Positions 45,562 through 56,457 of a stretch of 64,000 nucleotides of DNA are shown here, one piece after another. Within the stretch, counting starts at the first letter, position 1. Each line of letters begins with the position of its first letter. The notes under the pieces were generated by a model. It made no database searches, was not told where the DNA came from, and saw nothing but the letters and a program-made list of their open reading frames with translations. Origin of the DNA: an uncultured Bacteroidota bacterium (GTDB lineage: Bacteria; Bacteroidota; Bacteroidia; UKL13-3); assembly GCA_903850915.1 (NCBI GenBank), contig CAINMV010000029.1:62001-126000 (forward strand). The letters are read 5' to 3'. Made by a program: the position numbers and the translations under genes.

Positions 45562-48500
45562 TTACTTATTTAATATGATTTTTTTAGTGATGGTGCTGTT
45601 CTCCATTTTCACTGTAATAAAATAAATTCCAACGGATTGGTCCTCAAGGTTTAATATATACTTGGCCTTTCGAATCGAAGCATCGTCGACGACTTTAACT
45701 ATTTGACCAAGACTATTGTATACCGTAATTTGACATTGTTGCTCTCTCACCAATGAAACATCCAAATTAAATGCACCACTACTTGGGTTTGGACGAACAA
45801 GAATTAGATTTTGATTGTCGAGCGAATTAATTCCAGTAAAGGCTTGACAACTTGATGATGTATAGTCTAAAACCGTCACTACGCGTTGCTCTGTAACAGC
45901 AACATTCCCTGAACTATCAACGGCGTCAAAGGTTATAATATAGGTGCCCGGCAAATTCATGTCAAGGTTCGACTTCGTCACGATTTGAAGTCCTGTCCAA
46001 TAGTTATCGCTAACAGTTGCACCTAAATCAGTGTATGCTCTCCAACGGCAAATATTAATTGTGTTACTTCCATTGAGAGTAATGATAGGTTTCGTGGTAT
46101 CTACTAATTTATAAATCCTTCGTTTCGGCAACGACGAATTTCCATCAGGATCGGTGGCCACATAAGTAACAACATACACCCCAATTTTATTTAAATCAAC
46201 ACTACCCGATTTTGAAACGGTGATTTGCGATTTTGGATAATAATTATCCACTGTGGTATAACCTGGCTCTGGCACTGTGGTGTAGCGTTTCACTTCGATA
46301 ACTAAAGTATCAGGATCAGCAGGAGAAGCCAAAATCAAATCTGGCGCAGTTCCATCTCTAACAATGATTACACGTATCTTAGGAAGAGAAACATTTCCTG
46401 AACCATCAGTTGCTGTAAATGTATAATAGTAGGTTCCAGGTATAAAGGTATTCACTGTACCGGTCCAATTGGCGGTTAATCCAGTATAATAATTGTCGTT
46501 TACCATTGCGCCAGGATCGGAGTAGGTACTTCCTATTTCAGCATAAATGGTATCGGTGTTAATAGGGAACGTAACTACTGGTTTTTGAGTATCCCTTACC
46601 TGAACTATCCTAGTTACTGGTATCGCATTATTTCCATTTACATCAGTTGCTGTATAAGTAATACCATACGATCCAACTTTTGAAGTATCGACATTATTCG
46701 TAGAACTAACAATCAATGGAGTTGTGAAGAAAAAGTCATTAGCCGTTGCTCCTGGATCAGAAAAACTGGTATATACTTCTACATAAAATGGATTAGCCCC
46801 ATTAAGTGTTATAGTGGGTTTCGTTGTATCGGCAGTTACAATGACGTTTTTGGTTTTCGTTGTAATATTATTTGTAAGGTCGTTCACCTGAGCAGTGACC
46901 GTGAACGTGCCAATGGCATTAGCTTGATTAGAAATCGGCAATTGATATCCCCTACCTGTGATAAAGCCAGAATAGCTAATACTGTCTGTAAGCATACCAT
47001 CCACGGCATCGTAAGCGCTATCATTTGTTTCTACAAAGGTTCTACCAATTTCCACGTACGCTGGATTGGCACCACGCAATAATAGTAATGGTGGCGTAAC
47101 ATCCGGACGCACAATTAATCGATAATCTTGAAACTCGCCATACATATTAGCACCGCAAGGTGTATTATTCATGTTGTTAAAACTAACTCCGATGCGCAGT
47201 CGTGTTCCACCAAGAGCAGCCGTCTTAGGCGTTGCAATAGATGAGCTCCAATTCATATTTCCCGTAATCGTTGAGGCAGCTAATTCAGTTATTGGGTCAA
47301 AAGATCCATCTTGATTCCAATCCACCCAAATTCTAATACCAGCAGCATTATTATTGGCTGCACGTGTTATCGAGAATGGATAAGAGGCTCCACGATCCAC
47401 AAAACTAAAGGTAGTTTGCGTGAAGTCGCGATAAGCAACTGTGCCTGGTGCTGGTGTGGATATTGTATTGTTAATAGAACCCATCTGGAAATTAGAAATA
47501 CTTAAATCGGCCAACAAATTACCAGCAGTAGGAATACAATACGACAAAATCTTAAAATAATTTGAAACGGTAACGCTATCAGAGCCAGAGCAATTTGTTA
47601 CCACTAATTTCACTGTGTATGTTCCCGTAACATTACCCATCAAACGTGGATTTCTAGACGTGTTATTGGTTCCACCAACAAACAAAACAGGTCCTGGACC
47701 AGTGATAGTCCATTTCCAACTAGTAACACCACCTGTTGTGGCGTCATTTAATTGAACTGTATCAATGTTAGTTGCAATAAACAAGTTCGTATTGAAGGCA
47801 GCTGTTGGTTTTGATGGGCTTATAATATTTACAAATTTTGTAAATAAAGCACTACCTCCACAACCCTTAACTTTTAATTTTATGGTATCTGGTCCAGCAG
47901 CAGCGAAGGAGAAATAGCCATCCATTCCTGTCATGTCTGTTAAACCATCATTATCAAAATCCCACTCATAAAGGTACGAAGGATCTCTGAAGCTAGAAGA
48001 ATAGAAATTATAAATTCCTTGAGGACAAACATAGGCATCGTTTGAACCTATAATAGTACCTGTAGGTGCTGGAAAATTACCAGCCGTAATATACCAATTT
48101 GCTTTGATGCCTTGACCATTATTGGCAGTTCCATCGGTTATTTCGCGAACGGTCATTTTGCCTTTCACACGAATTAGCTGTGGTAAGTTATTGTAGGTTG
48201 TTCCACCAATAAACTGAGCTACTGGAGTTTTACCAGGAATATAATCGCCTTCATAAATTTCAAAACGATCGACCGCTGCTGTTCCAAAGGTTGCAGAGGT
48301 TACATTTAAGAATGTAGAATCAGCGCAGGCATCAATAGAAAATATGCAATTCTCATTTTGACCATATCCACCGGCAGGACCTCCAGAACTGTATAAATTA
48401 CCTGTTGCCAACTTCGTACTAAATGGTGCCGAACACATTGCTTGTGCAATAACAACAGTGATATAATTATTTTTACATGCAAGTGCACTTGTACCGATAC

Positions 48501-51294
48501 CATTGGTAGACTTCATACATACGGTATATAATCCAGGAGTAGTAAAATACACAATTGGGTTTCGTGATGTTGCAGATGTGCCTCCAGTATAATAATAATT
48601 GACGCCAACTGTACCCGGCGAAATTGACCACAACCAGTTTGAAGGACCATTGCTTGACATATCAACCAATGTTAAATTCTGATTCGTTAGAACTGAACTC
48701 GGGCTAGCCACGAAATCGGCAGTTGGAACCGCAGTTGGACTAATAATATTTAAACAAATATTTACGCTATCCGAACCAAAGCAATTGGTACTTTTTATAC
48801 TAACACAGTGACTACCCAATGTAGTAAATGTATAATTTAAATTAACCGTTGTTCCGACAAAAGCACCATCAACAAACCAGCGATGCGACATTGCGGTATT
48901 AGCTGAATAATTATTGATGAGTGTAATTGGACTATTAATATAGACTGTTCCAGCCGTGAAACCTGCACTAATAGCAGGTGGAACATAATTACTTTCATCC
49001 GCACCCATGCTAGGAGATAAAACACATCGTGGCTCACCATCAATATCTATTGCAATGCCAGTTCCCGACATCCCTCTTGCTTGATCTAATGTTGTTGAAA
49101 GGTGCAGATCGCCTAAATTTTGGAATATTGGAACAACTCCATTATTGTTCTGATTAAAACTTAAATTAGATGTTTTTAAGGTTCCAATTGAAGGATAATA
49201 AACGCCTAAGAAATAAGCCAAATTTGCATTTCCTACTTCTGAAGCTATTGTATTATAATCGATGGATAAAAAATATGCAGTACTGGCATTCGCCACATAG
49301 AAAGCAGTAGCGGTAGCTTGTGAAACAACAAATACATTATTGTTGATTTTATTCCCTGGATAACTTAAGAAATCATAGTATGCTGCCCCACTCGCTTTAG
49401 TATGATAAACCGTATTATGTGAAATAATAGCATTATTGGCATTACTCATATACATACCATAATATGTTGTACCGCCACCTTGCGAGTAAAACATATTGTT
49501 AGTAATGTTCATGGTACCAGTATTGTAGCTTGTATAGGTATACAGATATAATCCATAATATGATGAGTTGACTTTATTGCGACTGATGCTTGTATTATTT
49601 AAATAATATGCATAAATACCATAATCATTCGTATAGTAAGGCCCATTGGTAATTACATTATGATCGAAAGTTAAGTTTGATTGAAAATATAGATAAACAC
49701 CCATATAATAAGCTTTTTCAATTTTATTGTTCGTAATCACATTACCTGTGCTGGTTGATGGTGCTGTACCATTACCAAAAACTGTCATTCCATAATATCC
49801 ACCAATCATGCGATTACCATCAATGGTGTTATAGTTTCCAGTGTTTCCAGTGGTGGAATATGTACCTCCACAAATGGCTACGGCGATAGGGTAAAGAGCA
49901 CCTCCAGCTCCGTAAACTGGTACTTGAACTCTACATCCGAGCAACTTATTGTAATTGGCTGCATTGGTAAAATGAACACCATAATAACCACTGGTATTTT
50001 GAACAGTGTTCGTGTTAATAATGCTTAAGTTTTTAACCGTTACATACTGCGCACCATTAAATTGAATTACCGCAGGATTAGAGCTCGTTGCATAAGTTAA
50101 TGTTCTTGTTGCGGTATCCACACCATCGATTAATATGGTGTTGATTGCCGATGCACCTGTGATATTACCGAACATAACTTGCTCGTTATAGGTACCCGCA
50201 GCGACAGTCACTGTTACTGGTCCACAAACACCTCCAGTATTTAAAACTGAGGCAAACGAAGAGAACGAAAGAAAATTATAGGGACCTGTACCTGATGGAT
50301 TAATGGTATACGCTCCACTTAATGCCGGCCCTTTAATTGCGACAAGCGTATCGTTAACCGCGTTTGTATCCGCCACATTATTTGGTTGTGATGTCCAGAC
50401 TTTAAGCGAAGTTAAACCCGGAAAATTATAAGAACCTAATAGCACCTGTGCCGTATTGTTTATTACCCCGGCCGTATCTAACAAAGATGAATACGTTATT
50501 GGTGTTTGAATATTGCCATCCAAGGACCAATTAACCGTAACTGGATTAATTTGATTTCTTCCGTAATTTTTAATCGTAGCCTTAATATTTTGGATGCCAC
50601 CACAAAATGACATCGGAGAATCAATAGACAATACACCTGCATCATTAAATGTATTTGCTTGTAAATCAAACCCCATATTTGCCTGTGTTCCATCAGCTCC
50701 TGTGTTTGTAGAATTCGCTGTTAATCCATAAGCTCTCGTGCTTCCTAATCCCGGCGAAAGCTGATTGATGGTAAAGCCACTGGTGGCACTTACTTGACTG
50801 ATATCAATAATTAAATAATTAGATGGCGTATAATAAAATGGTGTTGTTAAAGGAATTGCGCACCAAGCATTAGCAGTACTTGTAATATTAATAGTGGTTG
50901 CACTCAAACACGTTTGCATGCCTGAGGTAATCCAAGGTCCACCACTTGACAAGGAAGTAGATGTGCCATAACCAATTCGAACCGTGAAGGTTACATAACT
51001 GCCTGTACTCGCTGATGAAGGCAGGACATAAATTTTATTAATAAAGCCTGAACCGGCAGGTACCCCAGAACCAGTGCCGCCCGCACTAAATTGATATGGA
51101 GCATACAACCACTGGCATCGGTAACCTGTTGAACTAAATGGAAAGGCATTACCCCCTCCAAGTGCCGTGGATGTATAGAACATCGGACCTTGAGAAAAAC
51201 CCAAGAGACATGTACTTAAAAAGAACAAAACAATAAGTATTCTTTTATAAGAAGAATAAAGAAATGTTCTGATTGAGGTAAATATTAAATTCAT
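45562..51294 (-). CDS. Large T9SS-secreted protein with one beta-helix module (1910 aa)
   Basis: The signal peptide ends near residue 34 (LLGFSQ). An N-terminal beta domain (about 35-220) and a linker with CGGIQNIKATIKNYG come before a single beta-helix module of the same type as the ten in the downstream gene (head GAYTINP at about 328, end MGADES near 765). After that come PKD-like domains, a CUB-like domain (about 950-1070), PKD-like domains, a GEVED-like domain (about 1258-1395), five DUF5011-like Ig repeats (about 1398-1808) and a T9SS type A sorting domain (about 1821-1910). I chose the ATG at 51294 because the signal peptide begins there. The role is probably surface adhesion or matrix. 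The 22 bp gap to the giant gene suggests cotranscription. Confidence 0.88.
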   Translation of the reverse strand: MNLIFTSIRTFLYSSYKRILIVLFFLSTCLLGFSQGPMFYTSTALGGGNAFPFSSTGYRCQWLYAPYQFSAGGTGSGVPAGSGFINKIYVLPSSASTGSYVTFTVRIGYGTSTSLSSGGPWITSGMQTCLSATTINITSTANAWCAIPLTTPFYYTPSNYLIIDISQVSATSGFTINQLSPGLGSTRAYGLTANSTNTGADGTQANMGFDLQANTFNDAGVLSIDSPMSFCGGIQNIKATIKNYGRNQINPVTVNWSLDGNIQTPITYSSLLDTAGVINNTAQVLLGSYNFPGLTSLKVWTSQPNNVADTNAVNDTLVAIKGPALSGAYTINPSGTGPYNFLSFSSFASVLNTGGVCGPVTVTVAAGTYNEQVMFGNITGASAINTILIDGVDTATRTLTYATSSNPAVIQFNGAQYVTVKNLSIINTNTVQNTSGYYGVHFTNAANYNKLLGCRVQVPVYGAGGALYPIAVAICGGTYSTTGNTGNYNTIDGNRMIGGYYGMTVFGNGTAPSTSTGNVITNNKIEKAYYMGVYLYFQSNLTFDHNVITNGPYYTNDYGIYAYYLNNTSISRNKVNSSYYGLYLYTYTSYNTGTMNITNNMFYSQGGGTTYYGMYMSNANNAIISHNTVYHTKASGAAYYDFLSYPGNKINNNVFVVSQATATAFYVANASTAYFLSIDYNTIASEVGNANLAYFLGVYYPSIGTLKTSNLSFNQNNNGVVPIFQNLGDLHLSTTLDQARGMSGTGIAIDIDGEPRCVLSPSMGADESNYVPPAISAGFTAGTVYINSPITLINNYSANTAMSHRWFVDGAFVGTTVNLNYTFTTLGSHCVSIKSTNCFGSDSVNICLNIISPTAVPTADFVASPSSVLTNQNLTLVDMSSNGPSNWLWSISPGTVGVNYYYTGGTSATSRNPIVYFTTPGLYTVCMKSTNGIGTSALACKNNYITVVIAQAMCSAPFSTKLATGNLYSSGGPAGGYGQNENCIFSIDACADSTFLNVTSATFGTAAVDRFEIYEGDYIPGKTPVAQFIGGTTYNNLPQLIRVKGKMTVREITDGTANNGQGIKANWYITAGNFPAPTGTIIGSNDAYVCPQGIYNFYSSSFRDPSYLYEWDFDNDGLTDMTGMDGYFSFAAAGPDTIKLKVKGCGGSALFTKFVNIISPSKPTAAFNTNLFIATNIDTVQLNDATTGGVTSWKWTITGPGPVLFVGGTNNTSRNPRLMGNVTGTYTVKLVVTNCSGSDSVTVSNYFKILSYCIPTAGNLLADLSISNFQMGSINNTISTPAPGTVAYRDFTQTTFSFVDRGASYPFSITRAANNNAAGIRIWVDWNQDGSFDPITELAASTITGNMNWSSSIATPKTAALGGTRLRIGVSFNNMNNTPCGANMYGEFQDYRLIVRPDVTPPLLLLRGANPAYVEIGRTFVETNDSAYDAVDGMLTDSISYSGFITGRGYQLPISNQANAIGTFTVTAQVNDLTNNITTKTKNVIVTADTTKPTITLNGANPFYVEVYTSFSDPGATANDFFFTTPLIVSSTNNVDTSKVGSYGITYTATDVNGNNAIPVTRIVQVRDTQKPVVTFPINTDTIYAEIGSTYSDPGAMVNDNYYTGLTANWTGTVNTFIPGTYYYTFTATDGSGNVSLPKIRVIIVRDGTAPDLILASPADPDTLVIEVKRYTTVPEPGYTTVDNYYPKSQITVSKSGSVDLNKIGVYVVTYVATDPDGNSSLPKRRIYKLVDTTKPIITLNGSNTINICRWRAYTDLGATVSDNYWTGLQIVTKSNLDMNLPGTYIITFDAVDSSGNVAVTEQRVVTVLDYTSSSCQAFTGINSLDNQNLILVRPNPSSGAFNLDVSLVREQQCQITVYNSLGQIVKVVDDASIRKAKYILNLEDQSVGIYFITVKMENSTITKKIILNK

Positions 51295-51391
51295 GATATA
51301 AGGATTATGTATTTTATGAATGATTTTAAAACGATGACTAAAAACTATTTGTATTGAAAAGAATATCATTGACACCTTGGGAGGAAGGAGG

Positions 51392-51447
51392 GCGATAAAA
51401 CAAAATGTATTTCTGTTTTATCGCTTCTCCAACAACCCTTAAGGGTT
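51392..51447. other. Two inverted repeats in the 156 bp gap between large surface genes
   Basis: An 11 bp perfect stem (51392-51402 with 51414-51424, 11 nt loop) and a separate 14 bp palindrome AACCCTTAAGGGTT (51434-51447) lie just after the stop of the 1668-codon gene. Neither is followed by a T tract on the minus strand, so they may slow transcription or protect the mRNA 3' end but are not clear terminators. Confidence 0.6.
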
Positions 51448-51450
51448 AAA

Positions 51451-54400
51451 CTATTTTCTGATTATGGTTAGTTTTTTACTAGTGGTAGTTTGATCTGTGA
51501 CAAATTGGATCATATAATTTCCAGCAGCCAATCCTCCCATGTCAAAATTATAAATACCTGAAGAAATTTCATCCTTAGTCAAATCTTTAATCTGATTTCC
51601 GAGCATATCGTAAATCACAATCTTAAGGTTGATTGCTTTATCTCTATTTACTACCAATGTAAACTTACCATTGTTTGGATTTGGGTATATATTTACACTC
51701 GCTTCAAACGAAAGATCGTTAAAGCCACCGAAGCTCTCCTTAACATTTACTATTCGTTGCTTTTCAATAGCTGCATTTCCAGAAGGATCAGAAACATTGA
51801 ATGCGATATAGTAAATTCCTGGAAGGTTAACGTCGACCACACCACTCACCGAAACCACCAAATTACTATAGTAATTATCAGTGACAGTGGCGCCTGAGTC
51901 GTTGTATGTTTTCCAACGATATGTATTCGCAATGGTAGAACCAATAAGTGTGATCACTGGTTTTACGCGATCAACTACTTTGAAAATACGCGTATATACC
52001 TTTGAGGTATTCATCGATGGATCTTTCACCACATAGGTTACAGGATAACTTCCAATGACATTTAGATTTACAATTCCTGCTTTAGTTACTGCAAGCTGAC
52101 TACTAGTATAATAGTTGTCAAATAAAGTGTAACCTGGCTCAGGAAGCGTTGTTAATGTTAAAACATCAATCAAGAAAGTATCCGTATTAAAAGTAAATTG
52201 TAATGTTGGTTTAATGGTATCTTGAACGATAACAGTTCTAGATTTTGAAACAGCTACATTTCCATTACAATCTTTTAGTGTATAGGTTATTGTGTAGGTT
52301 CCTAGGGAATCTAAATTTATTGCAGATGAAACAATATTCAATCCTGATGTACAATAGTTATCAGTAGCCGAAATACCCGGATCAACAAAAGGTTTCACAT
52401 GCACATTCCAATAGAAAGGATTAGCACCGCTAACAGTTATAATAGGAGCAATAGTATCAATTACAATTACTTTTCTGATTTTAGAGACACCTGCATTTCC
52501 GTGAAGATCGGTGGCATTATAAACTAATGTATATGTACCAACTAAATTGGTATTTACCACACCAACAACTAGAATTGGCGTTACTGGTCCATAATAATAA
52601 TCTGTGGCCGAAGCTCCTGGATCTGTGAATGTACTTCCAACAGCAAGCACTATAGTATCCAAACCATTCATGGTAATAATAGGCTTGGTAACATCTGGTG
52701 TTACTATTACTTTTCTAACTTTAGTAATGGCCTGATTCCCTACGCTATCCGTAGCTGAATAATTAACAGTGTATATTCCAGCATTGGCGATGGCTGTGCC
52801 ATTGGTAAAGCCAACATAGGTAGTTGTAAATGTTTGTGGGCTTGTTACATTGTCTGAAGCTGTTGCTCCCAAATCATTGTATACATATCCAGCCTCTACA
52901 TAAACGGTGTCAGTTCCTATTAAGGTGATTACAGGTTTAGTAACATCAGGCACGATATTAATTCGATAATCTTCATATTCACCAAAGTAGTTGGCACCAC
53001 ACCCTAAGTTAGGACTGTTGGCGGCATTTACACCGATGCGCAACCTAGAATTTCCTAAAGTTGCAGTTTTGGGAATTAGTATATTTCCTGTTACCGACAA
53101 AGTCGTTGAATTAGTTTCTTCGAATAAATTTTCGCTCGCATCCGTGAAAGTTCCATTACCATTTAAATCAATCCAAACCTTGCGGTTAATAGCATTGGTG
53201 TTGGATGTGCGCTTAATTGTGATTGGGTATAAAGCACCGAGCTCAACATTTAATGTACCTAAAGATGAATAGTCGGTATAAGCGGCTAAACCTTGTGGTG
53301 TCGTATTATTAATACTTTGGAATATGATGTTCGAGATGCCGATATCTGGATCCAACATATTTACATTCGGTGTGCAATAATAGAATACATTAATAAAGGT
53401 TGTTTTGGTAATACTATCCTCTCCAAAGCTATTCGCCACTTTCAGTTTAATGGTATATAAGCCAACGGCTGTAAATTTCACACTTAAATTTTGTGACATT
53501 AAATTTCCGGATGTAAGATTATACGTTGCAGGAGAAATTGTCCATTGCCAAGACGTAGGCCCATTTTTTGAAGCATCAAAAAATTGGAATACATCCAATG
53601 GTGTTCCTGACTTAAAGTTAACGTTGAATGCTGGTGTTGGAGGCACTGATGGATTCATCACCGTAACCACCTTAGTTAATGTTGTTGCTCCCTGACAAGA
53701 AGAAATTAACAACTTAACTGTTACCGTTGTTGGGGTATTGTATTGATAGGCAACGGTTGCTCCTGATGCATCATAAATACCATCATTGTTAAAATCCCAA
53801 TCGTATGAATTTACCGTAGCTGAAGTAGAAGCCATATATGTATTTGCAACGCCAGTATAAATGGTATCTGGAACATTAAAGCTAGCACTTGGTGGATTAT
53901 TTCCAACCACTGGAGTAGAACTCCATTCTGCCTCAAATCCTTTTTGCCCCCCAACACCTGTTGTCCAATATACAATATACATGGCTCCAGAAGTTGCTGT
54001 TAAGGTAGGTGGCAACCATGGAATATTTCCCGCTTGATTTTGAATTCCTGCAGGCCAGTTAATACCTGAATGCAAAGGAACACCAGATGCATCAGAACCA
54101 TCATATACCTTTATCCAATCTCCTCCAGCTGGATAACCCGACCATTGCAGTGTTGAGATATCAAACATCTTGAACTTCAGTTGAATTTGTGAAGCACATC
54201 CTGGTTTTATCAACAATGAACAGTTTTTTCCTTTGGTGTAATTTGCAAACTTACCGCCATCATCATATAAAAATCCAGCATCATCAGAAATTGTTGCAGC
54301 AGTTCCATTGCCACACATATTTATAGAGTGAACACAATTAATATAGAGTGATTTAGTTATACTAGAAGTACCTAACAAGTTAGTGGCTGTAAGAGTTACA

Positions 54401-56457
54401 GTAAACTTACCATATTCATTGAAAACAATTTGAGGGTTTTGACTTGCACTACTAGTACCATTTACATATATAAATGCTGGGTTTCCACCAACATTAGAAG
54501 GTGAAAGGTACCATGACCAAGATCCAGCTCCATACGTTGAGAGGTCGAAAAAATTAACAACATCACCAGGAGAAACTACATTTCGATCAGAAATAAAATT
54601 AGCTGCTGTTATTGCAGGTGGACTAATAATTACTACCTTTTTAACGATGGAGTCCGTAAATACACCCAAGCATCCAGCACTCGTAATCTTTAGTTTAACA
54701 AAATACGTTCCATTACTGGTATATTGATAAGCACCATTTTTAGTGACTGCATCATAGGTTCCATCATTATTGAAGTCCCATTGAGATGACAATCCCGTTC
54801 CAATGGAGGTATTGGTGCATGCTAAAACGCCATTGGTGTAAAAGGTATCCAAAGCACCAAAAGAAGCAATCGGTGTCGGTTGTTCTTTTACTTCCAAAGA
54901 ATAATCTTCGCCATCGCCATACGTAATAGGGCCACATGGTGTGATTGTTGTTCCAGTTAAATCACTAATTACACGAAAACGATGAAATCCAGGAGTTGCA
55001 GTACACGGAACTTTAATGTAACAAGGAGTGCTCACTGGTGCCATAATTGGCAGACCAATGGTACCGCCCCCTGGAATTCCTGTTGCATAATAAATTTTTT
55101 CGTCAGGCAATTCGAACAATCCGTTATTATTCCAATCTACAAAAACAGCGACCTGCTCGGTATTACCGGGGCCTATAGTTACAAATAGTTGTGCAGAGTC
55201 GCCTTTGTATAAAGAGGTACTTTGGCTTGCATAACTTGTTAATTGATTTAAATCGGCAGTAGTATTATTAATGGCACCAATAGATACATTGGTAGGGCCA
55301 CTTAAATAATTAATCGTAGATAAAGTGTTCCATTGGCAGTAGCGATATTTTTTATGGTTTTGAATGAATCTATTTCCAGCAGGATTTTGAACACTTGGAG
55401 TTCTAACGATTCCATCAACCGTTACAGAAGTAAATGTGCCGTCAAGCACATTACCTTCAATGGCAGTTGGTGCAACATCGTATACAATCCAGAAATTAGA
55501 TAAAGATCCTGCTAAAGGTTGCGAGAATCCAGTGAAGACCATAGAACCGGAAGGATTATTCACTGTTGCTAATAATGATGCATTGGCGACATTAAAACCT
55601 GCGGCACCTGAATAGTACAATTTAGCTCTCAAAATGTCACCCACATTAGTAGTACCTGAAGTATTTGCGGTGAGTGAGGTAACTAATAATGGACTAGCCG
55701 AGTTAATCGCCAAAATTTGTGCATTTATCACAGCAGCATTATTCATACCATCAAAAACAGTATCAATAGAAGCTTGAGATGCAACGGCATCGCTATAAAC
55801 CATAGGCAAATTGCGACTCACTGTTATATTATCAAGAAATAAATTCTCGCCATAATTAGAATAAAAAACAAAAACAATTTTATTTGTTCCTACTGGCAAG
55901 GCATATCTTTTCGTCATCCAATTCGTGCCAATAGGTGGATTTATCGGCGGAATCATTTCATACGCCAATGCACCTGGGAAAGTTGACATACACGTAGAAC
56001 AACCAATATTAGCTGGATCTCCCTTCAAGCCTATCAATCGGCTCCAAGTAATACCATTATCAAGCGACGTATAAATTGCCATTGAATCGTGATTCACTTG
56101 GCCAGAAGCCGTAGCATGAATATGATCAAAAATTAAAGAGTCACCACTTAAAGTTGGATTTAAGGTAGGGGTTGTTAATGAATCCTTCGTACCCACATTC
56201 GCATTCCAGAAATCGAGATAGATGGCACCTTGCCCTGCGGTAGTACCATAACCGTTTACTGTAGCCAGTCGCTTCGTTAAAAGCGGCGTGTAGTTCGGAT
56301 CATTATACAACGTCCATCCAGAAGGAGGGAAAGTAGTACCCGAAAAATTTTCTGTTAATTGAGCATTGGAAACCAAACTCAAAATCATCATACTTAAAGA
56401 AGCTAATGCTTTAAAAAAGTAACTTCTTTGAAAATTGAAAGAGTAAAATAAATCCAT
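51451..56457 (-). CDS. Large T9SS-secreted multidomain protein (1668 aa)
   Basis: The signal peptide ends near residue 33 (LVSNAQ). Next is a choice-of-anchor-J-like beta domain (about 36-215; FSGTTFPPSGWT start, FLDNITV end), then a domain resembling the BNR-associated N-terminal domain (about 220-360). A GEVED-like domain, PKD-like domain, CUB-like domain (NMCGNG..DDGGKFANY), more PKD-like domains, a second GEVED-like domain, five DUF5011-like Ig repeats and a T9SS type A sorting domain follow. The last parts match the C-terminal cassettes of the two neighbouring large proteins in order and in position-specific motifs. It lacks the beta-helix module. I chose the ATG at 56457, where the signal peptide starts. 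It is the first gene of the leftward run of three. No enzymatic motif is evident. Confidence 0.88.
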   Translation of the reverse strand: MDLFYSFNFQRSYFFKALASLSMMILSLVSNAQLTENFSGTTFPPSGWTLYNDPNYTPLLTKRLATVNGYGTTAGQGAIYLDFWNANVGTKDSLTTPTLNPTLSGDSLIFDHIHATASGQVNHDSMAIYTSLDNGITWSRLIGLKGDPANIGCSTCMSTFPGALAYEMIPPINPPIGTNWMTKRYALPVGTNKIVFVFYSNYGENLFLDNITVSRNLPMVYSDAVASQASIDTVFDGMNNAAVINAQILAINSASPLLVTSLTANTSGTTNVGDILRAKLYYSGAAGFNVANASLLATVNNPSGSMVFTGFSQPLAGSLSNFWIVYDVAPTAIEGNVLDGTFTSVTVDGIVRTPSVQNPAGNRFIQNHKKYRYCQWNTLSTINYLSGPTNVSIGAINNTTADLNQLTSYASQSTSLYKGDSAQLFVTIGPGNTEQVAVFVDWNNNGLFELPDEKIYYATGIPGGGTIGLPIMAPVSTPCYIKVPCTATPGFHRFRVISDLTGTTITPCGPITYGDGEDYSLEVKEQPTPIASFGALDTFYTNGVLACTNTSIGTGLSSQWDFNNDGTYDAVTKNGAYQYTSNGTYFVKLKITSAGCLGVFTDSIVKKVVIISPPAITAANFISDRNVVSPGDVVNFFDLSTYGAGSWSWYLSPSNVGGNPAFIYVNGTSSASQNPQIVFNEYGKFTVTLTATNLLGTSSITKSLYINCVHSINMCGNGTAATISDDAGFLYDDGGKFANYTKGKNCSLLIKPGCASQIQLKFKMFDISTLQWSGYPAGGDWIKVYDGSDASGVPLHSGINWPAGIQNQAGNIPWLPPTLTATSGAMYIVYWTTGVGGQKGFEAEWSSTPVVGNNPPSASFNVPDTIYTGVANTYMASTSATVNSYDWDFNNDGIYDASGATVAYQYNTPTTVTVKLLISSCQGATTLTKVVTVMNPSVPPTPAFNVNFKSGTPLDVFQFFDASKNGPTSWQWTISPATYNLTSGNLMSQNLSVKFTAVGLYTIKLKVANSFGEDSITKTTFINVFYYCTPNVNMLDPDIGISNIIFQSINNTTPQGLAAYTDYSSLGTLNVELGALYPITIKRTSNTNAINRKVWIDLNGNGTFTDASENLFEETNSTTLSVTGNILIPKTATLGNSRLRIGVNAANSPNLGCGANYFGEYEDYRINIVPDVTKPVITLIGTDTVYVEAGYVYNDLGATASDNVTSPQTFTTTYVGFTNGTAIANAGIYTVNYSATDSVGNQAITKVRKVIVTPDVTKPIITMNGLDTIVLAVGSTFTDPGASATDYYYGPVTPILVVGVVNTNLVGTYTLVYNATDLHGNAGVSKIRKVIVIDTIAPIITVSGANPFYWNVHVKPFVDPGISATDNYCTSGLNIVSSAINLDSLGTYTITYTLKDCNGNVAVSKSRTVIVQDTIKPTLQFTFNTDTFLIDVLTLTTLPEPGYTLFDNYYTSSQLAVTKAGIVNLNVIGSYPVTYVVKDPSMNTSKVYTRIFKVVDRVKPVITLIGSTIANTYRWKTYNDSGATVTDNYYSNLVVSVSGVVDVNLPGIYYIAFNVSDPSGNAAIEKQRIVNVKESFGGFNDLSFEASVNIYPNPNNGKFTLVVNRDKAINLKIVIYDMLGNQIKDLTKDEISSGIYNFDMGGLAAGNYMIQFVTDQTTTSKKLTIIRK

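Noticed and set aside
25900-55200. Many rightward open frames of 60-110 codons opposite the large surface genes
   Set aside because: They are antisense shadows of the Thr/Asn/Ser-rich coding strand, lack start signals and signal peptides, and have odd composition.
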